A stretch of 64,000 nucleotides of DNA from CBDBKE01 sp965218055 (GTDB lineage Bacteria; Acidobacteriota; Terriglobia; JAJPHL01; JAPKYU01). The notes beneath the pieces were generated by a model, which made no database searches, was not told the DNA's origin, and worked only from the letters and a program-made list of their open reading frames with translations. Both the position numbers and the translations under genes were made by a program. The stretch lies in the NCBI GenBank assembly GCA_965218055.1, contig CBDCKA010000001.1, positions 682,001 through 746,000 on the forward strand. The letters are read 5' to 3'. This document shows, piece by piece, positions 9,195 to 18,430 of the stretch (the first letter of the stretch is position 1; each line of letters opens with the position of its first letter).

Positions 9195-9242
9195 AGCTAG
9201 GCGTGCAGCCAGGCGGGCAGCTAGGCGTGCGACCAGGAACGC
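9195..9242. repeat. 12-bp tandem repeat, four units
   Basis: Units AGCTAGGCGTGC, AGCCAGGCGGGC, AGCTAGGCGTGC and GACCAGGAACGC follow each other in register upstream of the cytochrome c peroxidase gene and 70 bp before the DUF885 gene. Same period as the array at 7963-8032. Confidence 0.8.
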
Positions 9243-9312
9243 CACTGTCGCCAGAAACCTGTTAGGCTATAATTGCGGGTCGCAAACTACGCCTGCTGTT
9301 TCGAGGTTCGCC

Positions 9313-11124
9313 ATGCGGTTCTTCTGGAGTCCCCTTCTGCTGGCGTGTTTCTGCTGTGCCATGACAACGTTGCCGGCCGCTGCCGATCCCAGGTTCGCCG
9401 AGCTGGCCCAGAGCTTTCTGGAAGATGTCCTGGCACTGTCCCCCACCGCTGCCACCCAGGTTGGATTCCATCGCTACCTCGACCCGAAAACGGGCCGCGA
9501 AATCCAGCTCGATGAATTGCTGGAGGATATGAGCACCGCCGGGCATGAGAAGCATCGCGCTATGCTCACCCGATACCGGCAGCGATTCCACAAGGAAGTA
9601 AAGCGCGAAGAGCTGAACGCCGAGGACCAGGCCGATTACGACCTCATTCAGGACCAGATCGCCCTAAGCCTGCTGGAACTGGAGACGATCCAAAACTACC
9701 GCCACAACCCCACCGTCTACGTGGAATTGGCCGGTACGGCGCTGTTCCTGCCCATGGTCCTGGAGTACGCCCCCAAGCAGGAGCGCTTCCGGCACATCAT
9801 CGCCCGCCTGGGCCGCATTCCGGAACTGTTGCGCCAGGGACGGCAGAACCTGGTGGACACCGACCCGATCTATACCAAGGTTGCCCTGGAAGAGAACGAG
9901 GGCAACGTAGGATTGGTCACCCAGGCGCTGGCCTCGCAGGTGCCGCCAGAGCTGAAGGCGAGCTACGATGCGGCGGCGGCTCCAGCCCTGAAGGCGTTCG
10001 AAGAGTTCAGCCATTTTCTTAAGGAGGAGTTGTCCCAGCGCTCCACCGGCACCTGGCGCCTGGGCAAGGAAAAATACCGGGCCAAGCTACGGTTGGCCCT
10101 GCAAACCGATCTTTCCCCCGAGCAGGTGCTGGCCGACGCAGAGGCCGAACTCGCCCGGCTTCGCGCCGAGATGCTCCGCGTAGCGCTGACCCTCCACAAA
10201 CAGGTGCACCCGGCACACCTTGACCACACGGACCTCGAGGGAAAGGAGCGCGAGAATGCGGTCATCCGCGAGGTGCTGGACAAGATCGCCCAGGAGCACG
10301 TCGAGGCTGACCGCCTTAAGCCGGACATCCTCGGGCAACTGGACGAGCTTGACGACTTTGTGCGCAGCAAAGACTTGGTCACGCTTTCCTCGCGCGACAA
10401 CCTCCAGGTGATTGACACGCCCGAGTTCATGCGCGGCATCTACGCGGTGGCCGGCTTCCAGCCTGCCCCGCCGTTACAGCCCGAATTGGGCGCCTTCTAC
10501 TGGGTGACACCCATCCCTTCTGACTGGCCGAGGGAGCGCGCCGAATCCAAACTGCGCGAGTACAACAACTACATGCTGCGACTGATCAGCATCCACGAGG
10601 CCATTCCCGGGCACTACATCCAGTTCGAGCACGCCAACCAGCTCCAGCCCAAGACGCGCCGACTCGTGCGCGCTGTGTTTGGCAACACGCCCTATGTGGA
10701 AGGCTGGGCCGTCTACATCACTCGCGTGCTTGTAGAAGAAGGCTACCTGGCCGGGCCGGGCGAGAAGGTGAACCCGAAGCTGCTGCTGACTCTAATGAAG
10801 GGAGAACTGCGCGCCATTGCCAACGCCATCCTGGACGTGCGTATGCATACCCGAGACATGAGCGACCAGGAGGCGATGGACTTGATGATTCGAGACACCT
10901 TCCAGGAGCGCACCGAAGCCGAGCAAAAGCTGCGGCGCGCCAAGCTTTCCTCGGCGCAACTGCCCACCTACTTTGTCGGACTGCGGGAATGGCTGCGGTT
11001 GCGGGACGAGGCGCGCGCCGCGGAGGGCGATGCCTTCTCCCTGAAGCGCTTCCACGACCGGGCGCTGGCCGAAGGCGCGCTGCCGATGCCCACCCTGCGG
11101 CGTCTTCTGATGTCTCACGACTAG
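9313..11124 (+). CDS. DUF885 family secreted metallopeptidase-like protein
   Basis: 603 residues with a signal peptide MRFFWSPLLLACFCCAMTTL cleaved near AAADP. The DUF885 core contains SIHEAIPGHYIQFEHA near residue 427, which carries the HExxxGH metal motif, and EGWAVYITRVLVEEGYL, which follows it in all members. The long N-terminal helical part (LSPTAATQVGFHRY) is typical. Members are predicted zinc carboxypeptidases acting outside the cytoplasm. Stand-alone gene. Confidence 0.92.
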   Translation: MRFFWSPLLLACFCCAMTTLPAAADPRFAELAQSFLEDVLALSPTAATQVGFHRYLDPKTGREIQLDELLEDMSTAGHEKHRAMLTRYRQRFHKEVKREELNAEDQADYDLIQDQIALSLLELETIQNYRHNPTVYVELAGTALFLPMVLEYAPKQERFRHIIARLGRIPELLRQGRQNLVDTDPIYTKVALEENEGNVGLVTQALASQVPPELKASYDAAAAPALKAFEEFSHFLKEELSQRSTGTWRLGKEKYRAKLRLALQTDLSPEQVLADAEAELARLRAEMLRVALTLHKQVHPAHLDHTDLEGKERENAVIREVLDKIAQEHVEADRLKPDILGQLDELDDFVRSKDLVTLSSRDNLQVIDTPEFMRGIYAVAGFQPAPPLQPELGAFYWVTPIPSDWPRERAESKLREYNNYMLRLISIHEAIPGHYIQFEHANQLQPKTRRLVRAVFGNTPYVEGWAVYITRVLVEEGYLAGPGEKVNPKLLLTLMKGELRAIANAILDVRMHTRDMSDQEAMDLMIRDTFQERTEAEQKLRRAKLSSAQLPTYFVGLREWLRLRDEARAAEGDAFSLKRFHDRALAEGALPMPTLRRLLMSHD

Positions 11125-11306
11125 ACAGGAGTTCTTGCTTCGCTCCCCGCAGAACAAACCCCGTCGCCGCGGGAGTCGACTCTGTGCGGAGGCTGGGATT
11201 TCGAGCTCCCCCTTGACTTGCTTACTGAGAGAGATGGACAATCCTGCAATCACTTCATTCAAGTTCTGATACAGATCTACATTTTGACGTGACAGGAGGT
11301 GAGGCA

Positions 11307-12341
11307 GTGCAGAGACGGACATTCATGAAGGTGGCTGGGGCCACGGCTGCGAGTTTGGCGGGCCAGTCCTCGACCCTGGCCAGAGATTGGAATGATCCTG
11401 CCTCCGTGCGGTATCCGGACCCGGCCGTGGAGGTGATCGATCCACGCTTCACAAAATATAAACTCGGCAACGCCGTCGTCGAGCGCTTATACACCGGCAC
11501 GCGATGGGCGGAGGGTCCTGTCTGGTTTGGCGACGGCCGCTTTCTGCTCTGGAGCGATATTCCTAACAACCGGATTATGCGTTGGGTTGAGGAGACCGGC
11601 GCGGTCAGCATTTTTCGCAAACCCTCGAACTTCAGCAACGGCAACACTCGCGATAAGCAGGGGCGGCTGATTACCTGCGAGCACGGTACGCGGCGCGTAA
11701 CACGCACCGAGCACGACGGCGCCGTCACGGTGCTGCTCGAACGCTTCGAGGGAAAACGGCTGAACGCTCCGAATGACGCCGTGGTGGATTCAAACGGCGC
11801 AATTTGGTTCACCGATCCCGGCTACGGGATTCTTTTCAATTACGAGGGCTACCGGGCGGAATTCGAATTGCCGACACGTGTCTATCGCATCGATCCGGGC
11901 ACCGGTAACGCAAAAGTGGTCACCGAAGAAATCGAAAAACCGAACGGCCTCTGTTTCTCACCCGATGAATCCAAGCTCTACGTCGCTGACACCGGAGTGT
12001 CGCACAAGCACGACCATCCGCGCCATATTCGTTTCTATGATGTCGTCGATGGAAAGCGCCTCGCCAACGGGCGGATGTTTTGCGATATGGCTCCCGGTTT
12101 AGCCGACGGCATCCGGTGTGACACGGACGGAAACCTCTGGGCCAGCGCAGGCTGGGCGGGCGACGGCTATGACGGTGTCCATGTGTTCGCGCCCGACGGC
12201 AGTCTGATCGGCAAGATCAACCTTCCCGAGATCTGCTCCAACTTGTGCTTCGGGGGCGTGAAGCGGAACAGGCTGTTCATGACCGGGAGCCAATCACTCT
12301 ACGCACTCTATGTAGAGACCCAGGGCGCGCAGGTTCCCTAA
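11307..12341 (+). CDS. SMP-30/gluconolactonase-like beta-propeller with Tat signal
   Basis: 344 residues from a GTG start placed 7 bp after an AGGAGG site; an upstream GTG at 11289 overlaps that site. MQRRTFMKVAG is a twin-arginine signal. The body is a six-bladed SMP-30 propeller: EGPVWFGDGRFLLWSDIPNN near residue 65, GNTRDKQGRLITCEHG, APNDAVVDSNGAIWFTDPGYG and KPNGLCFSPDESKLYVADTG. Metal-ligating Glu, Asn and Asp positions are in place. The family hydrolyses sugar lactones; the substrate here is unknown. Exported folded to the periplasm. Confidence 0.92.
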   Translation: MQRRTFMKVAGATAASLAGQSSTLARDWNDPASVRYPDPAVEVIDPRFTKYKLGNAVVERLYTGTRWAEGPVWFGDGRFLLWSDIPNNRIMRWVEETGAVSIFRKPSNFSNGNTRDKQGRLITCEHGTRRVTRTEHDGAVTVLLERFEGKRLNAPNDAVVDSNGAIWFTDPGYGILFNYEGYRAEFELPTRVYRIDPGTGNAKVVTEEIEKPNGLCFSPDESKLYVADTGVSHKHDHPRHIRFYDVVDGKRLANGRMFCDMAPGLADGIRCDTDGNLWASAGWAGDGYDGVHVFAPDGSLIGKINLPEICSNLCFGGVKRNRLFMTGSQSLYALYVETQGAQVP

Positions 12342-12382
12342 CCGGCGGAGCACGCCGGAGTGCGGTGAATGCTCCTTGTCAT

Positions 12383-12961
12383 TCAGACAGAGAGGTTTTC
12401 CAGCAGGTCGGTCGCGGCGAAGGGCCGCGAGGTCTTAACCGATACTGAGAACAGACGGCGAGGGTCCCGGTTGCTGTGCGAGGAGTATTCGCTTCCTCGA
12501 AAAAGCTTCTGGAAGAAGGCTCGGAACTCCGGCTCAGTGTCCTCGTAGGTTTCCTCACGATTGGGAGCTAGCAGCCGATCGTTGATGAATAGCTCAATTT
12601 CCCGACCATTAAAACGAAGTTGTTTTTCCAACCGCGGATCCGATTCCAACCGCTGGCAGGCCGTGAGGGCCGCCCGGGTGGCCTGGGTGAATCGATCCTG
12701 ATTACTGCCCGGTAGGACCGCTTTGCGATTGTATTGAACACCCAGTTGGTTGTCGGTATTATCCACGCTGTAATTGGCCTCATGCCCGATCAGGATCACC
12801 CCGGGGCCGGCGTAGACATGTCGGTAATCGGCAACGTCCATTAACAGCTCTTCACAGACCTGCTCTTGAATCCAGCTGTGGAAGACCGGGATCAAAGGCC
12901 CGAGGTCGATTTCCTCTGGATTTGCGACGAGGAGTTTCACATTGACGTGTTCAAGCTCCAC
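12383..12961 (-). CDS. Hypothetical protein linked to the nitrite/sulfite reductase gene
   Basis: 192 residues, MELEHVNVKLLVANPEEIDL, without signal or membrane segments. It lies 18 bp downstream of the reductase stop on the same strand, so it is probably co-transcribed. I do not recognise the fold. The segment GPVILIGHEANYSVDNTDN-like (VILIGHEANY) and a mixed alpha/beta pattern suggest a soluble cytoplasmic protein. Its position suggests an accessory role in sulfite or nitrite reduction, which is inference only. Confidence 0.7.
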   Translation of the reverse strand: MELEHVNVKLLVANPEEIDLGPLIPVFHSWIQEQVCEELLMDVADYRHVYAGPGVILIGHEANYSVDNTDNQLGVQYNRKAVLPGSNQDRFTQATRAALTACQRLESDPRLEKQLRFNGREIELFINDRLLAPNREETYEDTEPEFRAFFQKLFRGSEYSSHSNRDPRRLFSVSVKTSRPFAATDLLENLSV

Positions 12962-12979
12962 GAGATCGCCTCTCTTCCC

Positions 12980-15235
12980 TTAGGAGCTCACTGGCGTCAG
13001 CATTCGACCGTAGCAGTTGTGGGACGCCTCGATGAAAAGCTGGGCCTCTTCAATCAGGTGGTGGGCGGATTCCTGCGTATAGGAGAGGTTTGACTTTTTG
13101 TGGACGGCAAAGAGGTAGTGGGCAAATTTGCCTCCCGCAAAAGGGTCAAAGAACTTCTGAGTATCGTAAAACCGTGCGCGAAATTCGCGGACAATCTGGT
13201 CAGGGTCGTCTGGAATATCGAGGTACTCCGTTTTAATCAAAGCCTTGGCAGCTTGAACCATGGATTGATATGCCGTTTTTCCTGCCTTCTGTGTGTCGCC
13301 ATTTTCCAGCGCTACCTGAGCCTCAAAAACTCCCCGCTCGGCAGCCGCGAGCCCGAAGTCAACCGACGAGACCACTTCTCCGGCGCATTCCCCGATGCCA
13401 AGGTCGCCCAGGCTATATTCGCGAGGATCGCCCCAGTCGGTGAAGAAGGAACGATCCGCCTGATCCGCTGGCGGGCGTGTGAGGTCTTCCAGCATAGTTT
13501 TTAATTCTGCCTTACCAATCCGTTTGATGAACTGCTGGAAATTCTCTCCGTTCTTTCGGCCGGAAACGTATCCCTCACTCAGGCGCGTGACGACTTCGGG
13601 AATGCGCTTGGAGGGAACCGCCATGACAGGCAGACCATAAGATCCCGCGTTGTGGTCCCACTCTCCCCCCAGAACGACCTGGAAGTGGGGAACAGCGTAT
13701 CCCCCAACTTTACGGCTTACGCCGTAAAAGCCCAGATCCGCCACGTGATGCTGCCCGCAACTGTTGAAGCAGCCGCTGACCTTGATGTGCAGATTCTGAA
13801 CGGCCGCATCGAGTTGGAAACTTTTCTCGGCCAGATGCTGCCGCAATACCGCTGCCAGTCCACGCGAGGAGGAGATTCCCAGCTTGCAGGTGTCGGTCCC
13901 CGGGCAGGCGGTAATGTCGACAATGCTCCCGGCCCCAGGCTCGCCGAGACCCACGGCCTGTAGCGCCTGGTGGAGTTCCGGCAGGTCGCTTTGGCTTACC
14001 CAGCGAATCACGAAGTTCTGCTCAACAGTTGTTCGGACCGTTTCCCTGGTAAAGCGACCAACGATATCCGCCAAAGAACGAAGTTGGTTGGACGTTATAT
14101 CCCCCAGGGGGAGGGCAACGGTGACGACGACATATCCGTCCTGTTTCTGCCGGCGAATATTGAATTTCACCCACCGCTCGAAAGCTTCCGAACCCGACGC
14201 GGGCAGTTCCCCCCCTGGTTTCAGTGCTTCTTCCCGGTCTTGCTCGGCGTCTTCCAGGTATTCCCTCCATCTCGGGTCGTGAGGCAATTTGTCACGCTCT
14301 TCCAGAACCAATTCTCTGAACTTTTCGATCCCCAAGTCCTTAATCAGAAATTTGATCCGCGCCCGGTTGCGATTTTTCTTCTCACCGTGCCTCGCAAAGA
14401 CCCTGGCGATCGCCTGAGCAAGCGGCAACACCTCTTCCGGTGGTACGAACGGATCGAACAGTTTGGCCTGATGCGGGACGGCTCCGAGCCCGCCGCCGAC
14501 GTACATTTCGAAGCCGCGCACTTGTTTCCCGTCAACGCTCCGTGTGACGGCAATCAAACCCAGATCGTGCATGCTCGTGAGACCGCACGCATGCTCACGG
14601 CAGCCGCTGAAGGCCGGCTTGAACTTCCTGCCAAAGTTCTGGCAATCGGGATGCCCGAGCAAGAATTTGGATAGGGCTCGCGCATAAGGAGTGACATCAA
14701 ACACTTCGTCCGGGCATACGCCCGCATAAGGGCAGGCAGTCACATTGCGTACCGAGTTTCCGCAGGCTTCACGGGTCGTTATCTGTGCTGCCGCTAGGCG
14801 ACGCATCAAGGTCGGAGTATCGCCGATATGTACGTAATGGAGCTGGAAATCCTGCCGGGTTGTCACGTGCGCAATCCCGTCGGAGTATTCCTCTGCCAAT
14901 TCCGCCAAGGTCTCAAGTTGCCCGGCATTGAGTCCGCCAGCGGGAATCTTGATGCGCTGCATGCCTGGTGCGTCCCACACCGTATGCGGACCCTTCGTTA
15001 ATTCCCCGGAAGGATAGGAGAGTTGCTGGACCTTTTTCCCGTCGTGTCTCTGCCCGTTGTCATACCGCTGACCGTAAACGCCCCTTCGAAGCCGGGTTTC
15101 TGCAAACAGCCGCTCATCGACCTTACCTTGCTTTCTCAGGCCCATCTCCGTTTCGAAGATGTCAACTTCACGGGCCAGATCCGCGGACATATTCCCGGCA
15201 ATCTGTTCTTTCCAAAGCGAGTTAGAGGCTTTCAT
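12980..15235 (-). CDS. Ferredoxin-dependent nitrite/sulfite reductase with C-terminal helical (HEPN-like) extension
   Basis: 751 residues. Two ferredoxin-like plus siroheme/4Fe-4S half-domains are visible. The cluster ligands are TACPGTDTCKLG near residue 450 and VSGCFNSCGQHH near residue 490 (C-x5-C ... C-x3-C). RQDFQLHYVHIGD and CRNVTACP-like ACPYAGVCPDEVFD match assimilatory sulfite/nitrite reductases. The usual length is 550-620. The extra about 130 residues (from about 620: GECAGEVVSSVDFGLAAAER ...) are all-helical with AKALIKTEYL and an EAxxxIEASHN end, resembling HEPN-type domains. It reduces sulfite or nitrite by six electrons; which one is not decidable here. Confidence 0.9.
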   Translation of the reverse strand: MKASNSLWKEQIAGNMSADLAREVDIFETEMGLRKQGKVDERLFAETRLRRGVYGQRYDNGQRHDGKKVQQLSYPSGELTKGPHTVWDAPGMQRIKIPAGGLNAGQLETLAELAEEYSDGIAHVTTRQDFQLHYVHIGDTPTLMRRLAAAQITTREACGNSVRNVTACPYAGVCPDEVFDVTPYARALSKFLLGHPDCQNFGRKFKPAFSGCREHACGLTSMHDLGLIAVTRSVDGKQVRGFEMYVGGGLGAVPHQAKLFDPFVPPEEVLPLAQAIARVFARHGEKKNRNRARIKFLIKDLGIEKFRELVLEERDKLPHDPRWREYLEDAEQDREEALKPGGELPASGSEAFERWVKFNIRRQKQDGYVVVTVALPLGDITSNQLRSLADIVGRFTRETVRTTVEQNFVIRWVSQSDLPELHQALQAVGLGEPGAGSIVDITACPGTDTCKLGISSSRGLAAVLRQHLAEKSFQLDAAVQNLHIKVSGCFNSCGQHHVADLGFYGVSRKVGGYAVPHFQVVLGGEWDHNAGSYGLPVMAVPSKRIPEVVTRLSEGYVSGRKNGENFQQFIKRIGKAELKTMLEDLTRPPADQADRSFFTDWGDPREYSLGDLGIGECAGEVVSSVDFGLAAAERGVFEAQVALENGDTQKAGKTAYQSMVQAAKALIKTEYLDIPDDPDQIVREFRARFYDTQKFFDPFAGGKFAHYLFAVHKKSNLSYTQESAHHLIEEAQLFIEASHNCYGRMLTPVSS

Positions 15236-15547
15236 CCTACTTTCTCCGTCTTTTGGCAGTCAGCTGCTCTCCTACAAGGGTAAGCCGATCTCCTGGAGAA
15301 CTTCTTCGCGGGGCCGGGGGGGCTAATTCTGATGATGACCTGGACTCAGTATTTGGTTGCTACTGATCCCTGCCCGACAGGCCTTTTCCCTCAACATAGC
15401 CTCACATTATCATTCTGACTGGGGACTCCCATGGCTGTCAAGGATCTGTCACCCGCTTGGACAGAGAGCTAAGTCGAGTCGTTCCTAAGAGACGGGGGAT
15501 CTCGAATTTCGACTTTCGCGCGGCCTGACGTTCTACGCCGGCGGCCC
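15236..15547. other. Intergenic region upstream of the reductase gene
   Basis: About 310 bases with no coding frame of any quality. Presumably holds the promoter and leader of the reductase gene; no riboswitch or clear hexamers recognised. Confidence 0.5.
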
Positions 15548-15811
15548 CATCGACTCCAGCTTAGAATTCGCGAGGTGCTAACACGTCTGACTGAGTCTGG
15601 GGCGGCCGCCTTTACCACTATGCGAATCGCGGGCCACGGTAGTGTGCTAATATCACAGCGGTACGTGCACCCATCGCCCGAGGCCATGGACCGTGGTTCC
15701 GTGCGACTGGAAATCATGACCGCACAGGTGGAAGATAAAGTTGTCAGAGAGCTAGAACGATGCTGCCGCCGCCTACAGTTTTTGCTGCCGCTTGAGGGGG
15801 ACTGTCGGTAA
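15548..15811 (+). pseudogene. Tyrosine recombinase (phage integrase) C-terminal relic
   Basis: The frame reads LTRLTESGAAAFTTMRIAGH followed by GSVLISQRYVHPSPEAMDR. This is the C-terminal end of tyrosine recombinases, with the GH histidine region and the catalytic Tyr in SQRYVHP. Nothing integrase-like precedes it: the Arg-Lys box I part is missing and upstream codons do not match. It ends 9 bp before the tRNA-Ala gene, as for an island integrase next to its tRNA attachment site. Confidence 0.75.
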
Positions 15812-15820
15812 CTCGTAGAT

Positions 15821-15896
15821 GGGCCTGTGGCGCAGTTGGGAGCGCGCCTGACTGGCAGTCAGGAGGTCGCCGGTTCGAACCCGGCCAGGTCCACCA
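15821..15896 (+). tRNA. tRNA-Ala (anticodon GGC), CCA encoded
   Basis: A full cloverleaf can be drawn. The acceptor is GGGCCTG pairing with CAGGTCC, the anticodon stem is CCTGA/TCAGG around the loop CTGGCAG with anticodon GGC at 15854-15856, the T arm is CCGG-TTCGAAC-CCGG, and the discriminator A is followed by genomic CCA. Anticodon GGC reads GCC and GCU alanine codons. Confidence 0.96.
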
Positions 15897-16032
15897 CCTA
15901 ACCCATGCGTTCTTTTAGACTTCCTGATTCAGGCCCTTCGGTGTCTTGAGCGGGCAATTCTTCTCGGTGACCACCATCTGTGACCACTTCCCAACCCACC
16001 TCGGTTCTCTTGACACCGCAACCGTAAAGGAG

Positions 16033-16344
16033 TCAGCCAACCGACCGCGGCAGCAGCCACGTGCCGTGCTTCTCTTTCAGTTGCATGCCCACGAGGGCAT
16101 GGGCACGGCCGCGGATCACGTGGCACACGACCGCTTCGGCCCAGAAGTCGCCTGGGTCCGGCAATTTCACTCTCACCTGTTCGCCGGCCTGCGGCGCCTC
16201 GCTCAGGGTCACCAGCAAACCGTTCTCGCTGACGTTGACCGTGAAGCCGGAAAGCTGCTGCCAAGTTGCGCCCCGGTTCAGGGCAACCAGCACACGCGCG
16301 CCCAGCTCAAACCGGAGCTCGCTTCTCTCAGTTGAGTAGGTCAC
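16033..16344 (-). CDS. Single-domain PilZ protein
   Basis: 103 residues, MTYSTERSELRFELGARVLV ... VNVSENGLLVTLSEAPQAGEQ. The pattern of a charged N-terminus, then a beta-barrel with (D/N)xSxxG (NVSENG) matches PilZ, the c-di-GMP receptor fold. The RxxxR motif is imperfect (SERSELRFELGAR), so c-di-GMP binding is uncertain. A second PilZ protein follows upstream at 16498-17397. Confidence 0.78.
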   Translation of the reverse strand: MTYSTERSELRFELGARVLVALNRGATWQQLSGFTVNVSENGLLVTLSEAPQAGEQVRVKLPDPGDFWAEAVVCHVIRGRAHALVGMQLKEKHGTWLLPRSVG

Positions 16345-16497
16345 TGGTTAGCACCTGAAGGCCGCTTCATCCTCTCATTTACTGCCGCACCAACGAGTAT
16401 CGGCTTGTAGGCTGGGGTGCGGCACCGGGTCATCAGTGAATCTTTGTCCACCAAGTTTCTCTTTCCGCGGGCCTAAACTTAGCGCTAGCCTGCCCAG

Positions 16498-17397
16498 CTA
16501 TTTCGTTAGTTCGCGCAACCGGAGCTCGAGGTGGCTCTTTTCGGTGGCCAGGCGGTCACGCTGGGCGACTACTCGCTCATAGCTAGTCTTCAGGCCGGCG
16601 AGTTCCTGCACCAGACGGTGCGCCTCGTCCCGCGAGCGTGCAAGTTGCAACCTCACGTCGGTGATTTCCGCCGTCTCCTCTGCCGCGTAGGCCCCCAACA
16701 CAGCGCGGACCGACGCCGCCGGACCGCCGAATGCGATGGCCACGCCCTGACGCCCCTCCCCTCGCTCACCGACCCGAACCACGTACCTCTCCTGCCACAC
16801 GTCATCGGCGCCTGTAGAGGGAAAGGAAACCGCCACCTCGTTTCCGACCCGGTACTGCTGGGTGGTCAGAAAGTAGACCCCCTCCTTGCTGGCATTCTCC
16901 ACCTCGGCGACCTCCCAGTCTTCAGACCTTGACCCCTTGCGTACCCGAGCGTGCGCTTTCGTCGCAACCCGCTCATGCCGCCGTTTGTCTGCTCCCACTT
17001 GCGCCGCCGCCCCGACTCCCGCCCCGATCATCTCTTCCAGCTTTCGGCGCAGCTCGGGCGCGCTGATGGGCTTCAGCACGTAAGGCAAACCGTTCCCTTC
17101 GATGAATTCCCAGGTGGCTTCCGAAGCCAAATCCCCGGTCAGAATCACAACACGGTTCTGGTAGTCCGGAAATTTCTCTCTCAGCCGGTCGTAGAAGTCC
17201 TTGCCGGTCATCCCCGGCATCCACATGTCGCAGAGGATGGCGTCGTAGCGGGATTCGGATAGACGGGTCAGCGCGTCGTGCGCCGACATCGAAGCATCCA
17301 CGGAGACACCCGTCGCTTCCAGCAGTTTGCGGACAACAATCAACGTCGTCTCATCGTCGTCAATCACCAGAATTCTGACTGTGTCTGTGCTGCGCAT
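16498..17397 (-). CDS. Response regulator with receiver, PilZ and coiled-coil parts
   Basis: 299 residues. The receiver domain (1-125) has acidic DDDE near residue 14, the phospho-acceptor Asp in AILCDMWMPGMTGKDF near residue 57, and VVILTGDLAS plus YVLKPI with the conserved Thr and Lys. A PilZ-like region follows (RRHERVATKAHARVRKG ... VENASKEGVYFLTTQ, about 140-240). The last 55 residues form a predicted coiled coil (LQLARSRDEAHRLVQELAGL). Likely a signalling output protein for surface behaviour; the partner kinase is not in the window. Confidence 0.9.
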   Translation of the reverse strand: MRSTDTVRILVIDDDETTLIVVRKLLEATGVSVDASMSAHDALTRLSESRYDAILCDMWMPGMTGKDFYDRLREKFPDYQNRVVILTGDLASEATWEFIEGNGLPYVLKPISAPELRRKLEEMIGAGVGAAAQVGADKRRHERVATKAHARVRKGSRSEDWEVAEVENASKEGVYFLTTQQYRVGNEVAVSFPSTGADDVWQERYVVRVGERGEGRQGVAIAFGGPAASVRAVLGAYAAEETAEITDVRLQLARSRDEAHRLVQELAGLKTSYERVVAQRDRLATEKSHLELRLRELTK

Positions 17398-17643
17398 GGA
17401 GATTCCGCCTCCTATCTACGAGTAGGGCGACCCAAGATCGTCATTATGATTCTCTCTCGACGGAACACACAGGGTCAACGGGTCGCGCGCTGTTCACAGC
17501 AGAGGACACAGGCCGGCATGGCAGGAGAACCCCTGGGGTGGGCATGACTGGGGTCTTGGCGGGCTATTCCGCGCGATTGCAGGCCGGCGCCTAACCTGGC
17601 CTGTGGGTTGCCATCCGAGTCGGGGTCGCAACGGAGCATTTTG

Positions 17644-17901
17644 TCAAGCGGCCCCGTTTTTTGGTAGTGGGTCTTTATAGCTTGATGACCGCTGCCTAGC
17701 AAATTCGATGAACAGCTCCGTGTACTCATTCGGAGCCAATTGAAGTTCATCTGCAAGGCGACCGTGCAGCTTGATGTCCTGTGGCTGAGAGCTTGGTCTT
17801 TCGTAAGCGAGGAGAGACTCGTGCGCCGCATTCATTCTTTGTTTGGCGGCTTCTACCTCATCCCACGATGACATGGCGAAAGGAATAAAACTCGCGTCCA
17901 C
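17644..17901 (-). CDS. Small hypothetical protein
   Basis: 85 residues (77 if it starts at the internal ATG giving MSSWDEVEAAKQRMN). Helical and charged, with no signal or membrane segment. No family recognised. No strong ribosome site for either start. Confidence 0.45.
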   Translation of the reverse strand: MDASFIPFAMSSWDEVEAAKQRMNAAHESLLAYERPSSQPQDIKLHGRLADELQLAPNEYTELFIEFARQRSSSYKDPLPKNGAA

Positions 17902-18222
17902 TAGTTACTTCAATCAGGGAACACGGCCACCAAGCGGGCCTGACCTCAGCAAATTCAGGGGGGGGAATCAAAACCTTACTAACTGCAGACACGCGAAGCT
18001 GTCAAGAGAAAAACTTGCCTGGACAGCCTGACCTGCCCCCAACGACTGTACCAACCGGATGTTAGCTTGCACGGCAATAACCACTCTGCGAAACAGCGGG
18101 TCGCCAACGTTCCGGAAAATTTTAAGGTGCTCCTACGAAGGAGCCCCGGCGAAAGATGGCCTGAAGTCCGGGTATGCCGGATAAGTCTTCCCTAACGGGC
18201 TAGTGTCTACCAATCCCGGTTT
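17902..18222. other. Non-coding stretch leading into the dispersed repeat
   Basis: No plausible gene. The right end approaches a copy of the 34-bp palindromic repeat family. Confidence 0.5.
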
Positions 18223-18357
18223 CACTTGGTCGTATAGTCGGCTATCCGGACAAGTGCCTACCTTGAGGCAGCGTCACTCGTGATACGAGGGCACTTGTCC
18301 GATTAGTGCGTTATACATCCAAGTGGACTGCGTGGCAGCATCGGTAAACGCTAACCG
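18223..18357. repeat. Dispersed palindromic repeat, copy A (two inverted 34-bp arms)
   Basis: Arms at 18223-18256 and 18292-18325 each start CACTTG and end CAAGTG and are imperfect inverted copies of each other (about 25 of 34 positions). The outer flank GGCAGCATCGGTAAACGC (about 18335-18352) is shared with copies B, C and F. This is the only copy here with both arms well kept. Confidence 0.8.
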
Positions 18358-18430
18358 ACAAGTGGGAATCTATCCACTGAATCCGACGCAAGCGTCTAGT
18401 ATGCAGAGACTTAGAGCGGGGCGAGGCAGG

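Noticed and set aside
7963..9242. Possible CRISPR array from the regularly spaced repeats
   Set aside because: The 12-bp units are directly adjacent with no spacers, and no cas genes are present in the window.
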